DNA of 49,781 nt from an uncultured Eggerthellaceae bacterium. Lineage in GTDB: Bacteria; Actinomycetota; Coriobacteriia; Coriobacteriales; Eggerthellaceae. Shown piece after piece: positions 17,401-23,861 of the stretch; the first letter of the stretch is position 1, and each line of letters opens with the position of its first letter. The notes beneath the pieces were generated by a model. It had not been told where the DNA came from. It was given only the letters and a program-made list of their open reading frames with translations, and made no database searches. A program made the position numbers and the translations under genes. Location of the stretch: contig CAUEBO010000016.1 in assembly GCA_958454405.1 (NCBI GenBank), positions 1-49,781 of the forward strand. Reading direction: 5' to 3'.

Positions 17401-17811
17401 GTCGGGGTCGAGCGTGCGGACGCGCGCGATGGAGGCGTCCGTGATGCCGTAGCCCTCTTCGAAGCGCCGCGGGATGAACGGCGTCGCCTTCGCCCCGAGC
17501 GCGCGCAGGCCGCGCGTGAGCACGGTGGTGGCGGAGATGCCGTCCAGGTCGAAGTCGCCGAACACGACGATGCGGCCGTCCCGCTTGATGACGGCCTCCA
17601 AGGCGTCGGCGACGTCGGCAAGGCCGGGGATCGTGTAGGGATCGAGCCAGTCGCGGTCGAGCGAGGGCGCAAGGAAGCGCCGGGCGACGGCCGGATCGTC
17701 GAACCCGCGCGCGACGAGCGTGGCCGCGATGAACCGGGGAAGGCCGAGCTCCGCCTGGAGCCGCGCAACGGACGCAGGATCGGCCGCTTTGATGTTGAAC
17801 TGGGCAGACAT
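14470..17811 (-). CDS. recJ: RecJ single-strand exonuclease fused to a RecQ-like DEAD/DEAH helicase
   Basis: About 1113 aa, twice the length of ordinary RecJ. The N-terminal half is a complete DHH exonuclease: GDFDLDG, VDCGI, TDHHEP near residue 163, and a DHHA1 block with SGRSVGQVN and RFGGHEAAVG. From about residue 640 a superfamily 2 helicase follows: motif I ATGRGKS near 661, DEAH near 767, LTATA (motif III), and the motif VI block QMSGRAGRDGQ near 949. No RQC or HRDC domain is evident after it. The fusion puts 5'-3' single-strand digestion and unwinding, normally separate RecJ and RecQ proteins, in one chain. ATG 17811 is preferred because homology starts at SAQFNIKA; GAGG is 11 nt upstream. 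Confidence 0.9.
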   Translation of the reverse strand: MSAQFNIKAADPASVARLQAELGLPRFIAATLVARGFDDPAVARRFLAPSLDRDWLDPYTIPGLADVADALEAVIKRDGRIVVFGDFDLDGISATTVLTRGLRALGAKATPFIPRRFEEGYGITDASIARVRTLDPDFVVTVDCGIACKAEAATLVELGVGVAITDHHEPVDLVPEGVPVADPKCDEGCESAILAGVGVALKLVQVLGGRFGQPHLWRDYTDFATLGTVADLMPMRGENRALVSDGIARMNKAPRPCIAALLATAGAADKPVSATNLSFSIIPRLNAAGRMGDAQLALDLLLTDDFEEANQLAARLEEVNDQRRTIEAELSEIAKAQAAEIYRGQRALVVSGESWHEGVKGIVASRLVNTYGVPTLLFTIDGDEARGSGRSVGQVNLFKAVEGASDLLTRFGGHEAAVGVTLPAENLPEFERRLAAYMDELPEGAFHPLIEIDSCVELDELTLESVGMLDSLAPFGQEHRVPVYLARDVTLANCRAVGAEKNHFSCTLADGRATVAGIMFHCSDIETLMHTDSVVNAAFEVQIDEWRGRRSVKAMLQSLAPARTCAALEACLNPESLSFVADLYATSDAELCATTPPRPEDVEAYEAEREKNRACWERKACEDPAGLAQEVVRAIIGDRPLHDAQRAILEHLRAGRSVLGVMATGRGKSLTFHVHAATRALAHGEASLFVYPLRALIADQAFHLREALDAFGIGVVTLTGESTPDERRQAFAGLADGTYDIALTTPEFLAWHADEFARTGRVRFVVVDEAHHVGTAKAGQRVAYAAIGSAIARLGDPAPAVLALTATADDEVAAAIKRELPIDACVYDSSSRPNLRVDDQRNLRNRDTYLATLIASGDKTVIYVNSREQSVAVARTLRKRVPQLAPLVGFYNAGLSRAERKRIEELFRTDALSVLVATSAFGEGVDIPNIRHVVLYHLPFNEIEFNQMSGRAGRDGQDACIHLLFGRNDAGINERILRDMTPDHDCLAQVYRKLRSIQRDSQTAFFTMSNAELAAAASTDVFPVSPASAACGVAVFRELGLVETRTAFGDGGMARSIHVVETQDKVELTDSVRYREGLGERAIFHAFRDWAMKSDSDSLHRRVSRPILPSEAQ

Positions 17812-17929
17812 GGGCGCTGATACCTCACATGCGAGAGTTTGAATAGTTCGCCTCGTATTGTCCCACAATCAAGTGGAAGTTGCACCGTAGATTGAAGGAG
17901 CGGCGCAACGGGCCGCTGCTGCGCTGCGA

Positions 17930-17980
17930 TATAATGGGCGGACCGGTGCGCCGAAAGGGGAGGCGTGCCGCACCGGTTTT
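17930..17980 (+). promoter_or_regulatory. LysR-gene promoter -10 and leader palindrome
   Basis: TATAAT at 17930-17935 precedes a perfect 9-bp inverted repeat, ACCGGTGCG (17942-17950) and CGCACCGGT (17969-17977), which ends in TTTT and lies just before the ribosome binding site AAGGAGG (17983-17989). It could be an autoregulatory operator or a leader stem-loop, possibly an attenuator. Confidence 0.45.
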
Positions 17981-17993
17981 GCAAGGAGGCGCG

Positions 17994-18926
17994 ATGAATC
18001 TCGCTCATCTGCACTATTTCTATGCCGCTGCACGGAACGGAAGCTTCTCGCAGGCGGCGAAGCAGCTGTTCGTCGCCCCGCAGACGATCTCGACGGCAGT
18101 TGCGGCACTGGAACGCGAATGGGGCTTGTCCCTATTCGACCGCAAAGCCTCGGGCATCGAGCTCACTGGAGCGGGAGCCGCCATGCTCGATCAAGTCGCC
18201 GTCGTCATCGAAGACTTGGAGGCGCTTGCGGCGCGTGCACGCCAAACGCGCGCCGCGGCATCCGAAACCGTGACGTTCGCCTATGCGTCCGCCTCCCTCC
18301 CAAGCGAGGGAGGCCCGCTCTCCCTTGCCGACCTGGAGCGGTTTCGCATCGCGCATCCGCATGTATCGCTCAACGTGTTCGAGCTGACAAGCGATGCCTG
18401 CGTAGAAGCGGTCGCCAGCCATCAGGCCCACCTGGCGTTCGCGGCCACGTCCTCCGCCCCTGCCGACGTTGAAAGCGCATGCATCTCGCGCGGGTCGTTT
18501 CTCGTCGGAGTATCGCGGAAGCATCCGCTCGCGAACCGGGAGGCGCTGTCGTTCGCCGATCTTGAGGACGTCCCCATCTTCGCACCTCCCGATTTGAACC
18601 TCACGTACAGCCGCATCACCGAGCGCTGCCGCGCCTACGGATTCGAGCCCCGTTTCTCCACGATGCCGTTCAGCGTGGACAACGCACGGGAATTCGTGAA
18701 GGAGAACCGCGGGGTTTCGTTCACGCCGCGGTTCTTCGCGGAGGACGAACGCTACAGCGAAGGCCTGAACGCCGTGTTCCTGCCCCTTGCAGCAAAAGAC
18801 GATTTCTCACTGCCACTCTACCTTGTCTGGCGCAAAGGCGTTGCGGCTGACGCAAGCGCAGAACTGCGCGATTTCATCCTGAAGCGGTTCGGAGCCTCGC
18901 CTGGACAGCAGGAGAACCGCGCCTGA
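17994..18926 (+). CDS. LysR-family transcriptional regulator
   Basis: A 310-aa LTTR. Residues 1-60 form the winged helix-turn-helix (LHYFYAAARNGSFSQAAKQL, then PQTISTAVAALEREWGLSLFDR), followed by a coiled linker and a periplasmic-binding-like effector domain. The ATG at 17994 follows AAGGAGG; 38 further N-terminal codons in frame overlap the -10 and are rejected. Effector unknown. It converges on the Tat flavoprotein gene; whether it controls that gene is only suggested by proximity, because LTTR targets are more often divergent. Confidence 0.9.
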   Translation: MNLAHLHYFYAAARNGSFSQAAKQLFVAPQTISTAVAALEREWGLSLFDRKASGIELTGAGAAMLDQVAVVIEDLEALAARARQTRAAASETVTFAYASASLPSEGGPLSLADLERFRIAHPHVSLNVFELTSDACVEAVASHQAHLAFAATSSAPADVESACISRGSFLVGVSRKHPLANREALSFADLEDVPIFAPPDLNLTYSRITERCRAYGFEPRFSTMPFSVDNAREFVKENRGVSFTPRFFAEDERYSEGLNAVFLPLAAKDDFSLPLYLVWRKGVAADASAELRDFILKRFGASPGQQENRA

Positions 18927-18976
18927 CGCGCTCGGAGCCCTTCGATGCGATACAAGTCCGCCTCCCCACCATAGAC

Positions 18977-19007
18977 GCAGGCGGCCCAAAAAACGCGGGC
19001 CGCCTGC
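18977..19007. terminator. Hairpin between convergent LysR and flavoprotein genes
   Basis: Perfect 11-bp arms (18977-18987 and 18997-19007, GCAGGCGGCCC with its complement) and a 9-nt loop containing AAAAAA. No T-run follows in either direction, so it is probably a weak bidirectional terminator or RNA 3'-end protector. Confidence 0.5.
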
Positions 19008-19046
19008 AAAGGGAGGGGGGGATTGGTTCCGTTGTTTCAGCTCGCT

Positions 19047-20726
19047 CTAGGCTTCGGCCGCCGTCGTGCCCGCAAGGTAGCCGGACGCGAAGCAGAAGCC
19101 TTGGGCCGAACCGCCCTCGTAGTACGGCACCGCCCAGAAGTCGCCATCCGCGCCTGCCACGAACAGGCCGTCTATCACGTTGCTCTCGGCATCGAGGGCC
19201 CGGCAGCACTCGTCGGTCTTGATGCCGCCCAGCGTGAGCCATGCTGCCACGTTCAGCTCCACAGCATAGAACGGGCCGGCCTCGACGGACTTCAGGAAGT
19301 CGACCGACTTGTACATGAGCTCGTCGTTGCCCGAAGCGCAATACTCGTTATACGCATTCACCGTCGCCTCAAGGGCGGGCAGCTCGGCCTGCTCGGCCAA
19401 GGAGGCGATATCGTCAGCCTTCCATGCCCAGCCTTCCGCCACGGCGGACTCGAGCGTTTCGGCAGTGGAGGTCAGGGTGACCCCTTCGAAGCTCATCTGC
19501 ACCACCGGCGCCATGTTGGCGTACGCGGACGGCGCCACGAAATCCACAAGCGGAGTGCTCATCAGCTCGTCGACTTCCGCCTGATCGAGAATCACGTAGT
19601 ACGTGCTCTCCCGCAGAAGGGGCTCCGCGCAGTACATGGTCTCGGTCGCCATCTTCCCTTCGTCCATGAACCGCACGCCGTCCTTGTTCACGAACAGGCC
19701 GCCCAGCAGCGGCAGGCAATGCAGCGGCGTGGTGTTGTAGTCCTGGCCCACGAAACGCGTCGTCGCGTTGACGTTGCATGCGCCCGACTCGTTGATGGAC
19801 GTGCTGAAATTCTTGCCCATCTGGGCGCCCGCAGCCAGCGCCATGGAAATGCCGGCGCCGTCGTTGCGCTGGTTGCCAGGGCCGTACATGCGTGCGCCGG
19901 CAAAGTAGCGTTCCACCATTTCAATGTTCTGGATGAAGCCGCCCGTGCAGACGATCACGCTCTTGGCTTCGAGATCGATCTGCTGCCCATCGGCGTCGAC
20001 GTAGCGCACGCCCTTCACAGCGCCGTCCTCGAGCAGAAGCGAGGTCGCCTCGCATTCCCAGCGCGAATCCACGCCGTACTGGTCCATGCAGCCCTGCAGC
20101 TGCGCGCCGCGCTCGGTGCCGCTCGTCGCCCAGATATGACCGCCCCGGTTGAGCAGACCCATGCTCTCATCCGCCTCAGCGAAGGGAAAGATGAACTGCG
20201 CGCCCGCCTCCATCGCCAGATCGATGGCCTTGCCGCTGGCGGGCAGCAGGTTGCGCAGGGCACGCGCGTTGCTCTGGTAGTGCGTGCCCGACCAGATGAA
20301 GTCGAACATCTCGGCAACGGTCAGATGGTTGTCGTACTTCAGCTCCTCGGCCGACTCAATGGCCCAAATGCCAGCCGTGTTGACCGCGTTGGTCGCATTA
20401 ATGCTGTTCACGCAATCGATTCCTACGACGTTCGCTCCGGCCTGCGCGGCAGCCGACGAGGCAACCACGCCCGACACGCCCATGCCGACCACTGCGACGT
20501 CGCACGTTTCGGTGCGGTCGGCAGCCGGCAGCTCTTCCGAAGCGGCGTCAGCGCCTTCGGGTGCATTCGATTGGCCTTCGCTCTGCGGCGCACAACCGGC
20601 AAGTCCCGCCGCCCCCAACGACAACGCGCCCAAAGCGCCCAAGCCGATGAACGAGCGGCGCGAAAGCGCCGGCGCGCCTTCGGGTGCTTCGGAGCCTTCG
20701 GGTGCGTGCGTGATGTTCGTCTTCAT
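19047..20726 (-). CDS. Tat-exported FAD-dependent reductase (fumarate reductase/flavocytochrome c-like)
   Basis: A 559-aa protein. A twin-arginine signal (SRRSFIGLG at about residues 22-30) is followed by a hydrophobic stretch ending in the lipobox LAGC with Cys45, so it should be folded in the cytosol, exported by Tat and lipid-anchored outside. The Rossmann FAD motif is DVAVVGMGVSG, with an FAD_binding_2 fold through the C-terminal GLFVAGADGDFW. There is no heme-binding CXXCH or FMN-binding domain in the chain, so electrons must come from a separate carrier. Homologues in Eggerthellaceae reduce small organic acceptors as terminal electron acceptors; the substrate here is unknown. GAGGAGGG precedes the ATG. 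Confidence 0.85.
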   Translation of the reverse strand: MKTNITHAPEGSEAPEGAPALSRRSFIGLGALGALSLGAAGLAGCAPQSEGQSNAPEGADAASEELPAADRTETCDVAVVGMGVSGVVASSAAAQAGANVVGIDCVNSINATNAVNTAGIWAIESAEELKYDNHLTVAEMFDFIWSGTHYQSNARALRNLLPASGKAIDLAMEAGAQFIFPFAEADESMGLLNRGGHIWATSGTERGAQLQGCMDQYGVDSRWECEATSLLLEDGAVKGVRYVDADGQQIDLEAKSVIVCTGGFIQNIEMVERYFAGARMYGPGNQRNDGAGISMALAAGAQMGKNFSTSINESGACNVNATTRFVGQDYNTTPLHCLPLLGGLFVNKDGVRFMDEGKMATETMYCAEPLLRESTYYVILDQAEVDELMSTPLVDFVAPSAYANMAPVVQMSFEGVTLTSTAETLESAVAEGWAWKADDIASLAEQAELPALEATVNAYNEYCASGNDELMYKSVDFLKSVEAGPFYAVELNVAAWLTLGGIKTDECCRALDAESNVIDGLFVAGADGDFWAVPYYEGGSAQGFCFASGYLAGTTAAEA

Positions 20727-21274
20727 GGCAATCCCTCCTCGGGTTCATGCGAATCCCCGCCTCCCATGCGGGGCCTTGCCTCCATCATAGGAAGCCGATC
20801 GGAAAACGAGACCATGTAAAAACCAGGGAGGCCATCAAAAGTATTTGCAGCCCGGACCAATCAAGTCCCAGCGACTTCCTGACGGCGGTCGAGCGGTTCG
20901 CGCGGACCGGCATTTGGTGGACCAGCAGGCGCCTCCGATTCGGGGGCCGCATGGGCGGATGCAGATCGAGTCCCGTTTCCTGAGCAGAAATCGAGGTAGG
21001 GAACGCGCTCTGGCGCTCCAAGTCCCGTGAAACGCGCCTGCGCGCGCCCTTTTTTCGAGTTGCTCGCACGACCGGCAACCGCGACCTGGGGAAACGTTGC
21101 AGGCTCGATTCGGACCGCATACCCTACCTCGATTTCTGCTCCGAAAAACGGGCTTGGCTTGCACTCGGAGCCGAGAGACGCAGGTCCACCTGCGCTCGGG
21201 ATGCTGCGCTCGCGCGCTCAGCCGCTAATGAGCTACACTTGCATGCACACCGTACGCACTGCGGAAGGGCGCAC
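20727..21274. other. Gene-free interval holding an inverted-repeat element
   Basis: 548 bp between the flavoprotein start and the MFS gene. Short frames here are not convincing: the two best share the string PTSISA only because an inverted repeat is translated from either side. The repeat at 20982-21141 is the main content. A weak AAGTC/GACTT hairpin lies near 20870. Confidence 0.5.
20982..21141. repeat. 160-bp element bounded by perfect 20-bp inverted repeats
   Basis: GAGCAGAAATCGAGGTAGGG at 20982-21001 is exactly the reverse complement of 21122-21141. Similarity extends outward into CCCGTTT on both sides. No transposase or long frame lies between. Could be a non-autonomous transposon remnant or two head-to-head copies of a short intergenic repeat. 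Confidence 0.65.
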
Positions 21275-22504
21275 ATGAACACCGCAATCGACATCGAGCA
21301 ATCGGAGGAAGCCGGCATCGCCTCCGACGCAGAGCAACCTGGCGAACAGCATAAGGGGCTGAGCTACCTGCTCATGGCCGGCCATCTTTGCACCGACCTC
21401 AACCAAGGCGCGCTCACCGCGGTGTTTCCCTTCCTCGTCGTCTTCAGCGGCTTCTCGTACACCGAGGTGGCGTTCCTCGTGTTCGCCTCCAACGCCGTCT
21501 CAGCCGTCATCCAGCCCTTGTTCGGGTGGCTGGGAGACCGGCGCGAACGGCCGTGGCTCATGGCGCTCGGCATGTTCCTGGCGGGCGTCGGCCTTGCGGG
21601 CGTGGGCCTGCTGGACAGCTATCCGCTCATCATCGCATCGGCCATGCTGAGCGGCCTGGGCGTGGCCATGTTCCATCCCGAAGGCGGCCGCTTGGCCAAC
21701 CTGGTCGCCGGCAAGAAGAAGGGCTCGGGCATGAGCATCTTCGCCGTGGGCGGCAATCTGGGCTTCGCGGTGGGACCGATGCTCGCGGTGGCGGGCATCG
21801 GGGCGTTCGGCCTGCAGGGAACGTTCGTGTTCCTGGTCCCCTCGACCGTCTGCGCGATCGTGTTCCTTGCCATGAACGGGCGTTTTTCCCAGTTCGGCCT
21901 GGTGGATGAGGAAGTTGCGGCCGACCCCGACCAGCGCGACCATTGGGGGCTGTTCGCGCTCGTGATGGCGGTCCTCTCGTCCCGCTCCATCATCTACTAC
22001 GCCATCACCGCCTACGCGGCGCTGTTCATCGTCGCCGAACTCGGCCAGGCCGAAGCGGTGGGATCCATCATGATCACCGTGTTCGCTACGTTCTCGGCCG
22101 TTGCCACGGTGCTCTCGGGCCGCGTCGCAGGACGCGTGGGCGTGCAGCGGCTCATGCAAGGCACCTACGTCGTGTTGGCAGCGCTGCTGGTGTGCTTCGC
22201 CCTCAGCCGCGTGCTGCCGCTTTCGGTGCTCGTGCTGGCGCTCATCGGCTTGTCGCAGGCCATATCGTATCCCTCGACCGTCGCGCTCGGCCAAAGCTTC
22301 GTGCCCCGGCACCTGGGCATGGCATCGGGCCTTTCGTTCGGCGTGGTCGTTTGCGTGGGCGGCATGTTCTCTCCCATCCTCGGCGCCATAGGCGATACCG
22401 TCGGCCTGACGACCGTCATGTTCCTAATAGCCGGATTCGCCTTGCTCGCAGCGGGCATCAGCGCGGTCATCGCCCGCCTTGTGCCGCACGCGCGCGTGCA
22501 GTAG
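21275..22504 (+). CDS. MFS efflux transporter, fosmidomycin-resistance (Fsr)-like
   Basis: About 409 aa with 12 membrane segments. GHLCTDLNQGALTAVFPFLVV in the first helix and AMFHPEGGRLA in the fourth-fifth region match the conserved blocks of the Fsr/YfnC branch of MFS drug exporters; WLGDRRERPWLM is the usual cytoplasmic loop. Actual substrate unknown. Start ATG 21275 follows GGAAGGG; 12 more codons in frame upstream lack a ribosome binding site. Stands alone, 172 bp before the molbindin gene on the same strand. Confidence 0.82.
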   Translation: MNTAIDIEQSEEAGIASDAEQPGEQHKGLSYLLMAGHLCTDLNQGALTAVFPFLVVFSGFSYTEVAFLVFASNAVSAVIQPLFGWLGDRRERPWLMALGMFLAGVGLAGVGLLDSYPLIIASAMLSGLGVAMFHPEGGRLANLVAGKKKGSGMSIFAVGGNLGFAVGPMLAVAGIGAFGLQGTFVFLVPSTVCAIVFLAMNGRFSQFGLVDEEVAADPDQRDHWGLFALVMAVLSSRSIIYYAITAYAALFIVAELGQAEAVGSIMITVFATFSAVATVLSGRVAGRVGVQRLMQGTYVVLAALLVCFALSRVLPLSVLVLALIGLSQAISYPSTVALGQSFVPRHLGMASGLSFGVVVCVGGMFSPILGAIGDTVGLTTVMFLIAGFALLAAGISAVIARLVPHARVQ

Positions 22505-22633
22505 GGGCTTGTCCTCAGAATGTGACGCCCAGATAACGTCACGACGCGAAGAAAAACGAACTGGCAGCGCTTCGCCCCCCGTCCCTTTCCGTCCGCCGAA
22601 CAAGGAGCGATACTGCATACCTATCTCTCACAA

Positions 22634-22654
22634 GCGTCCGGAATGGCCGGACGC
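22634..22654 (+). other. Leader hairpin before the molbindin gene
   Basis: Perfect 8-bp stem GCGTCCGG / CCGGACGC with a 5-nt loop, about 10 nt before the ribosome binding site. An upstream GTGACG...CGTCAC inverted repeat lies near 22521-22540. I could not match this to a known Moco riboswitch or ModE box. Confidence 0.35.
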
Positions 22655-22676
22655 ACCCACGCAGAAGGAGCACATC

Positions 22677-23105
22677 ATGTGGATTTCCGCTCGCAACCAG
22701 CTCAAGGGCACCGTTTCCCACATCACTGACGGGATGGCAAACGGGATCGTGACCATCGACCTGGGCACCGCATCCGTGAAGGCCGACATCACCATGGACG
22801 CCATCGACGCCCTCGACCTTCACGACGGCATGACCGCCTTCGCCGTCATCAAAGCCAGCAATGTCATGTTCGCCGCCGGCTCCGAGCCCATCAAGAACCT
22901 GTCCGCCCGCAACCAGCTGCCCGGCACCATCGTCGCCGTCATCAAAGGCGCCGTGAACGGCCATGTCTCGATCGAACTCGACGACGGCAACGTGATCATG
23001 GGCTCCATCACGAACGAGGCCATCGAGGAGCTGGGCCTGGCCGAGGGCGGCAAGGCCGTCGCTATCGTGAAGTCCACCGACGTCATGGTGGGCACCGAGG
23101 AATAG
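22677..23105 (+). CDS. Di-Mop (TOBE) molybdate/tungstate-binding protein, molbindin
   Basis: A 142-aa protein made of two Mop domains of about 67 residues each: SARNQLKGTVSHITDGMANG in the first and SARNQLPGTIVAVIKGAVNG in the second, each ending in a VIKAS/IVKST-type strand. This is the molbindin architecture, a small cytoplasmic store binding molybdate or tungstate. Anaerobes of this group use many molybdopterin enzymes, so a store makes sense. GAAGGAG is 6 nt before the ATG; a 66-codon upstream extension is non-homologous. Confidence 0.92.
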   Translation: MWISARNQLKGTVSHITDGMANGIVTIDLGTASVKADITMDAIDALDLHDGMTAFAVIKASNVMFAAGSEPIKNLSARNQLPGTIVAVIKGAVNGHVSIELDDGNVIMGSITNEAIEELGLAEGGKAVAIVKSTDVMVGTEE

Positions 23106-23130
23106 CTTCTCCCGCACGCTTCCTTGCGAT

Positions 23131-23171
23131 GCGAAGAAGGCGGGCGTCCCGACGGCGTCCGCCTTCTTCGC
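23131..23171 (+). terminator. Terminator after the molbindin gene
   Basis: Perfect 13-bp arms (23131-23143 and 23159-23171, GCGAAGAAGGCGG with its complement), beginning 26 nt after the stop codon. The T-tract is weak. Confidence 0.6.
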
Positions 23172-23737
23172 GCTCGGCTGCATAAACCATGCGTGGAGCA
23201 GAACCGGCTGCCCTATTCCAGAAACAGGGCACTCGTCGGCTCAAGTGCTTGGACGATCTCCTCTTCTGCTTGTTCTTACTCCCTCTTTGCGCGCGCAACC
23301 GCAGGCATCGCCGCGCCGGATGCGCGGCGCAAGCTCCGCGGGCGGGACGGGCCGCCCGTGCGCCGGCGCCCCGCGGCCGCCCTGGCGGCCGCGGCCGGCC
23401 CTTGAGCGCGCCGGAACCCCCCGCTCGTGGCAGAAAACGACGGTGATCTGCTGTTCGAAGGGGCCGATTCGGCCGTGCGCGCCGCCCTCGGTTCCAGCCT
23501 TCTCCGTTTTGCCTGGTCATCGGGATGGCGGGAAATCCGGCTTCCGGATACCTCCCTGCGCGAAGGCAAACTATCGTCACTTCCTGCCACGAGAAGCCAA
23601 TTTCGCAACATCGTGCACCAAAGGGCTATTCAGAACAACTGTTTGCAAATTGAGCTATGCCGTACTTCTACCGGTTGCGAGCACCGTGTGTGCACGATTC
23701 GCTGCACACGGCGCAGCGAATCCCTTCCTCACGCAAA

Positions 23738-23769
23738 GCGGGGCCGGACTCTTCCGAATCCGGCCCCGC
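23738..23769 (-). terminator. Intrinsic terminator after nrdD
   Basis: Perfect 11-bp arms GCGGGGCCGGA / TCCGGCCCCGC with a 10-nt loop. On the minus strand the stem is followed by TTTGCGTG, about 90 nt beyond the nrdD stop. Confidence 0.6.
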
Positions 23770-23861
23770 TCTCCATCGGGCGCCTGCCGCTGCCATGCTG
23801 GTGGTAGGGTGCGATCGTGCTGGCCGCGCGCCCGCTCTCAATCCGACGCGAACGTCGGGGA

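Larger units (their letters stand above)
23106..23861. other. Gene-free interval with two terminators and an imperfect inverted repeat
   Basis: 756 bp between convergent molbindin and nrdD genes. It holds terminators at 23131-23171 and 23738-23769 and a very GC-rich block at 23330-23410. CTCGTGGCAG (23424-23433) is mirrored by CTGCCACGAG (23584-23593), and the similarity continues imperfectly on the inner and outer sides. Frames here are short and low-complexity, and none is convincing. Confidence 0.5.

Noticed and set aside
14314..17820. Second long plus-strand frame opposite recJ
   Set aside because: Low-complexity Arg/His/Ala translation; the RecJ-helicase motifs on the minus strand are decisive.
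20835..21164. Short frames sharing PTSISA on both strands as small genes
   Set aside because: The similarity is explained by the 20-bp inverted repeat being translated in both directions; no ribosome binding sites.
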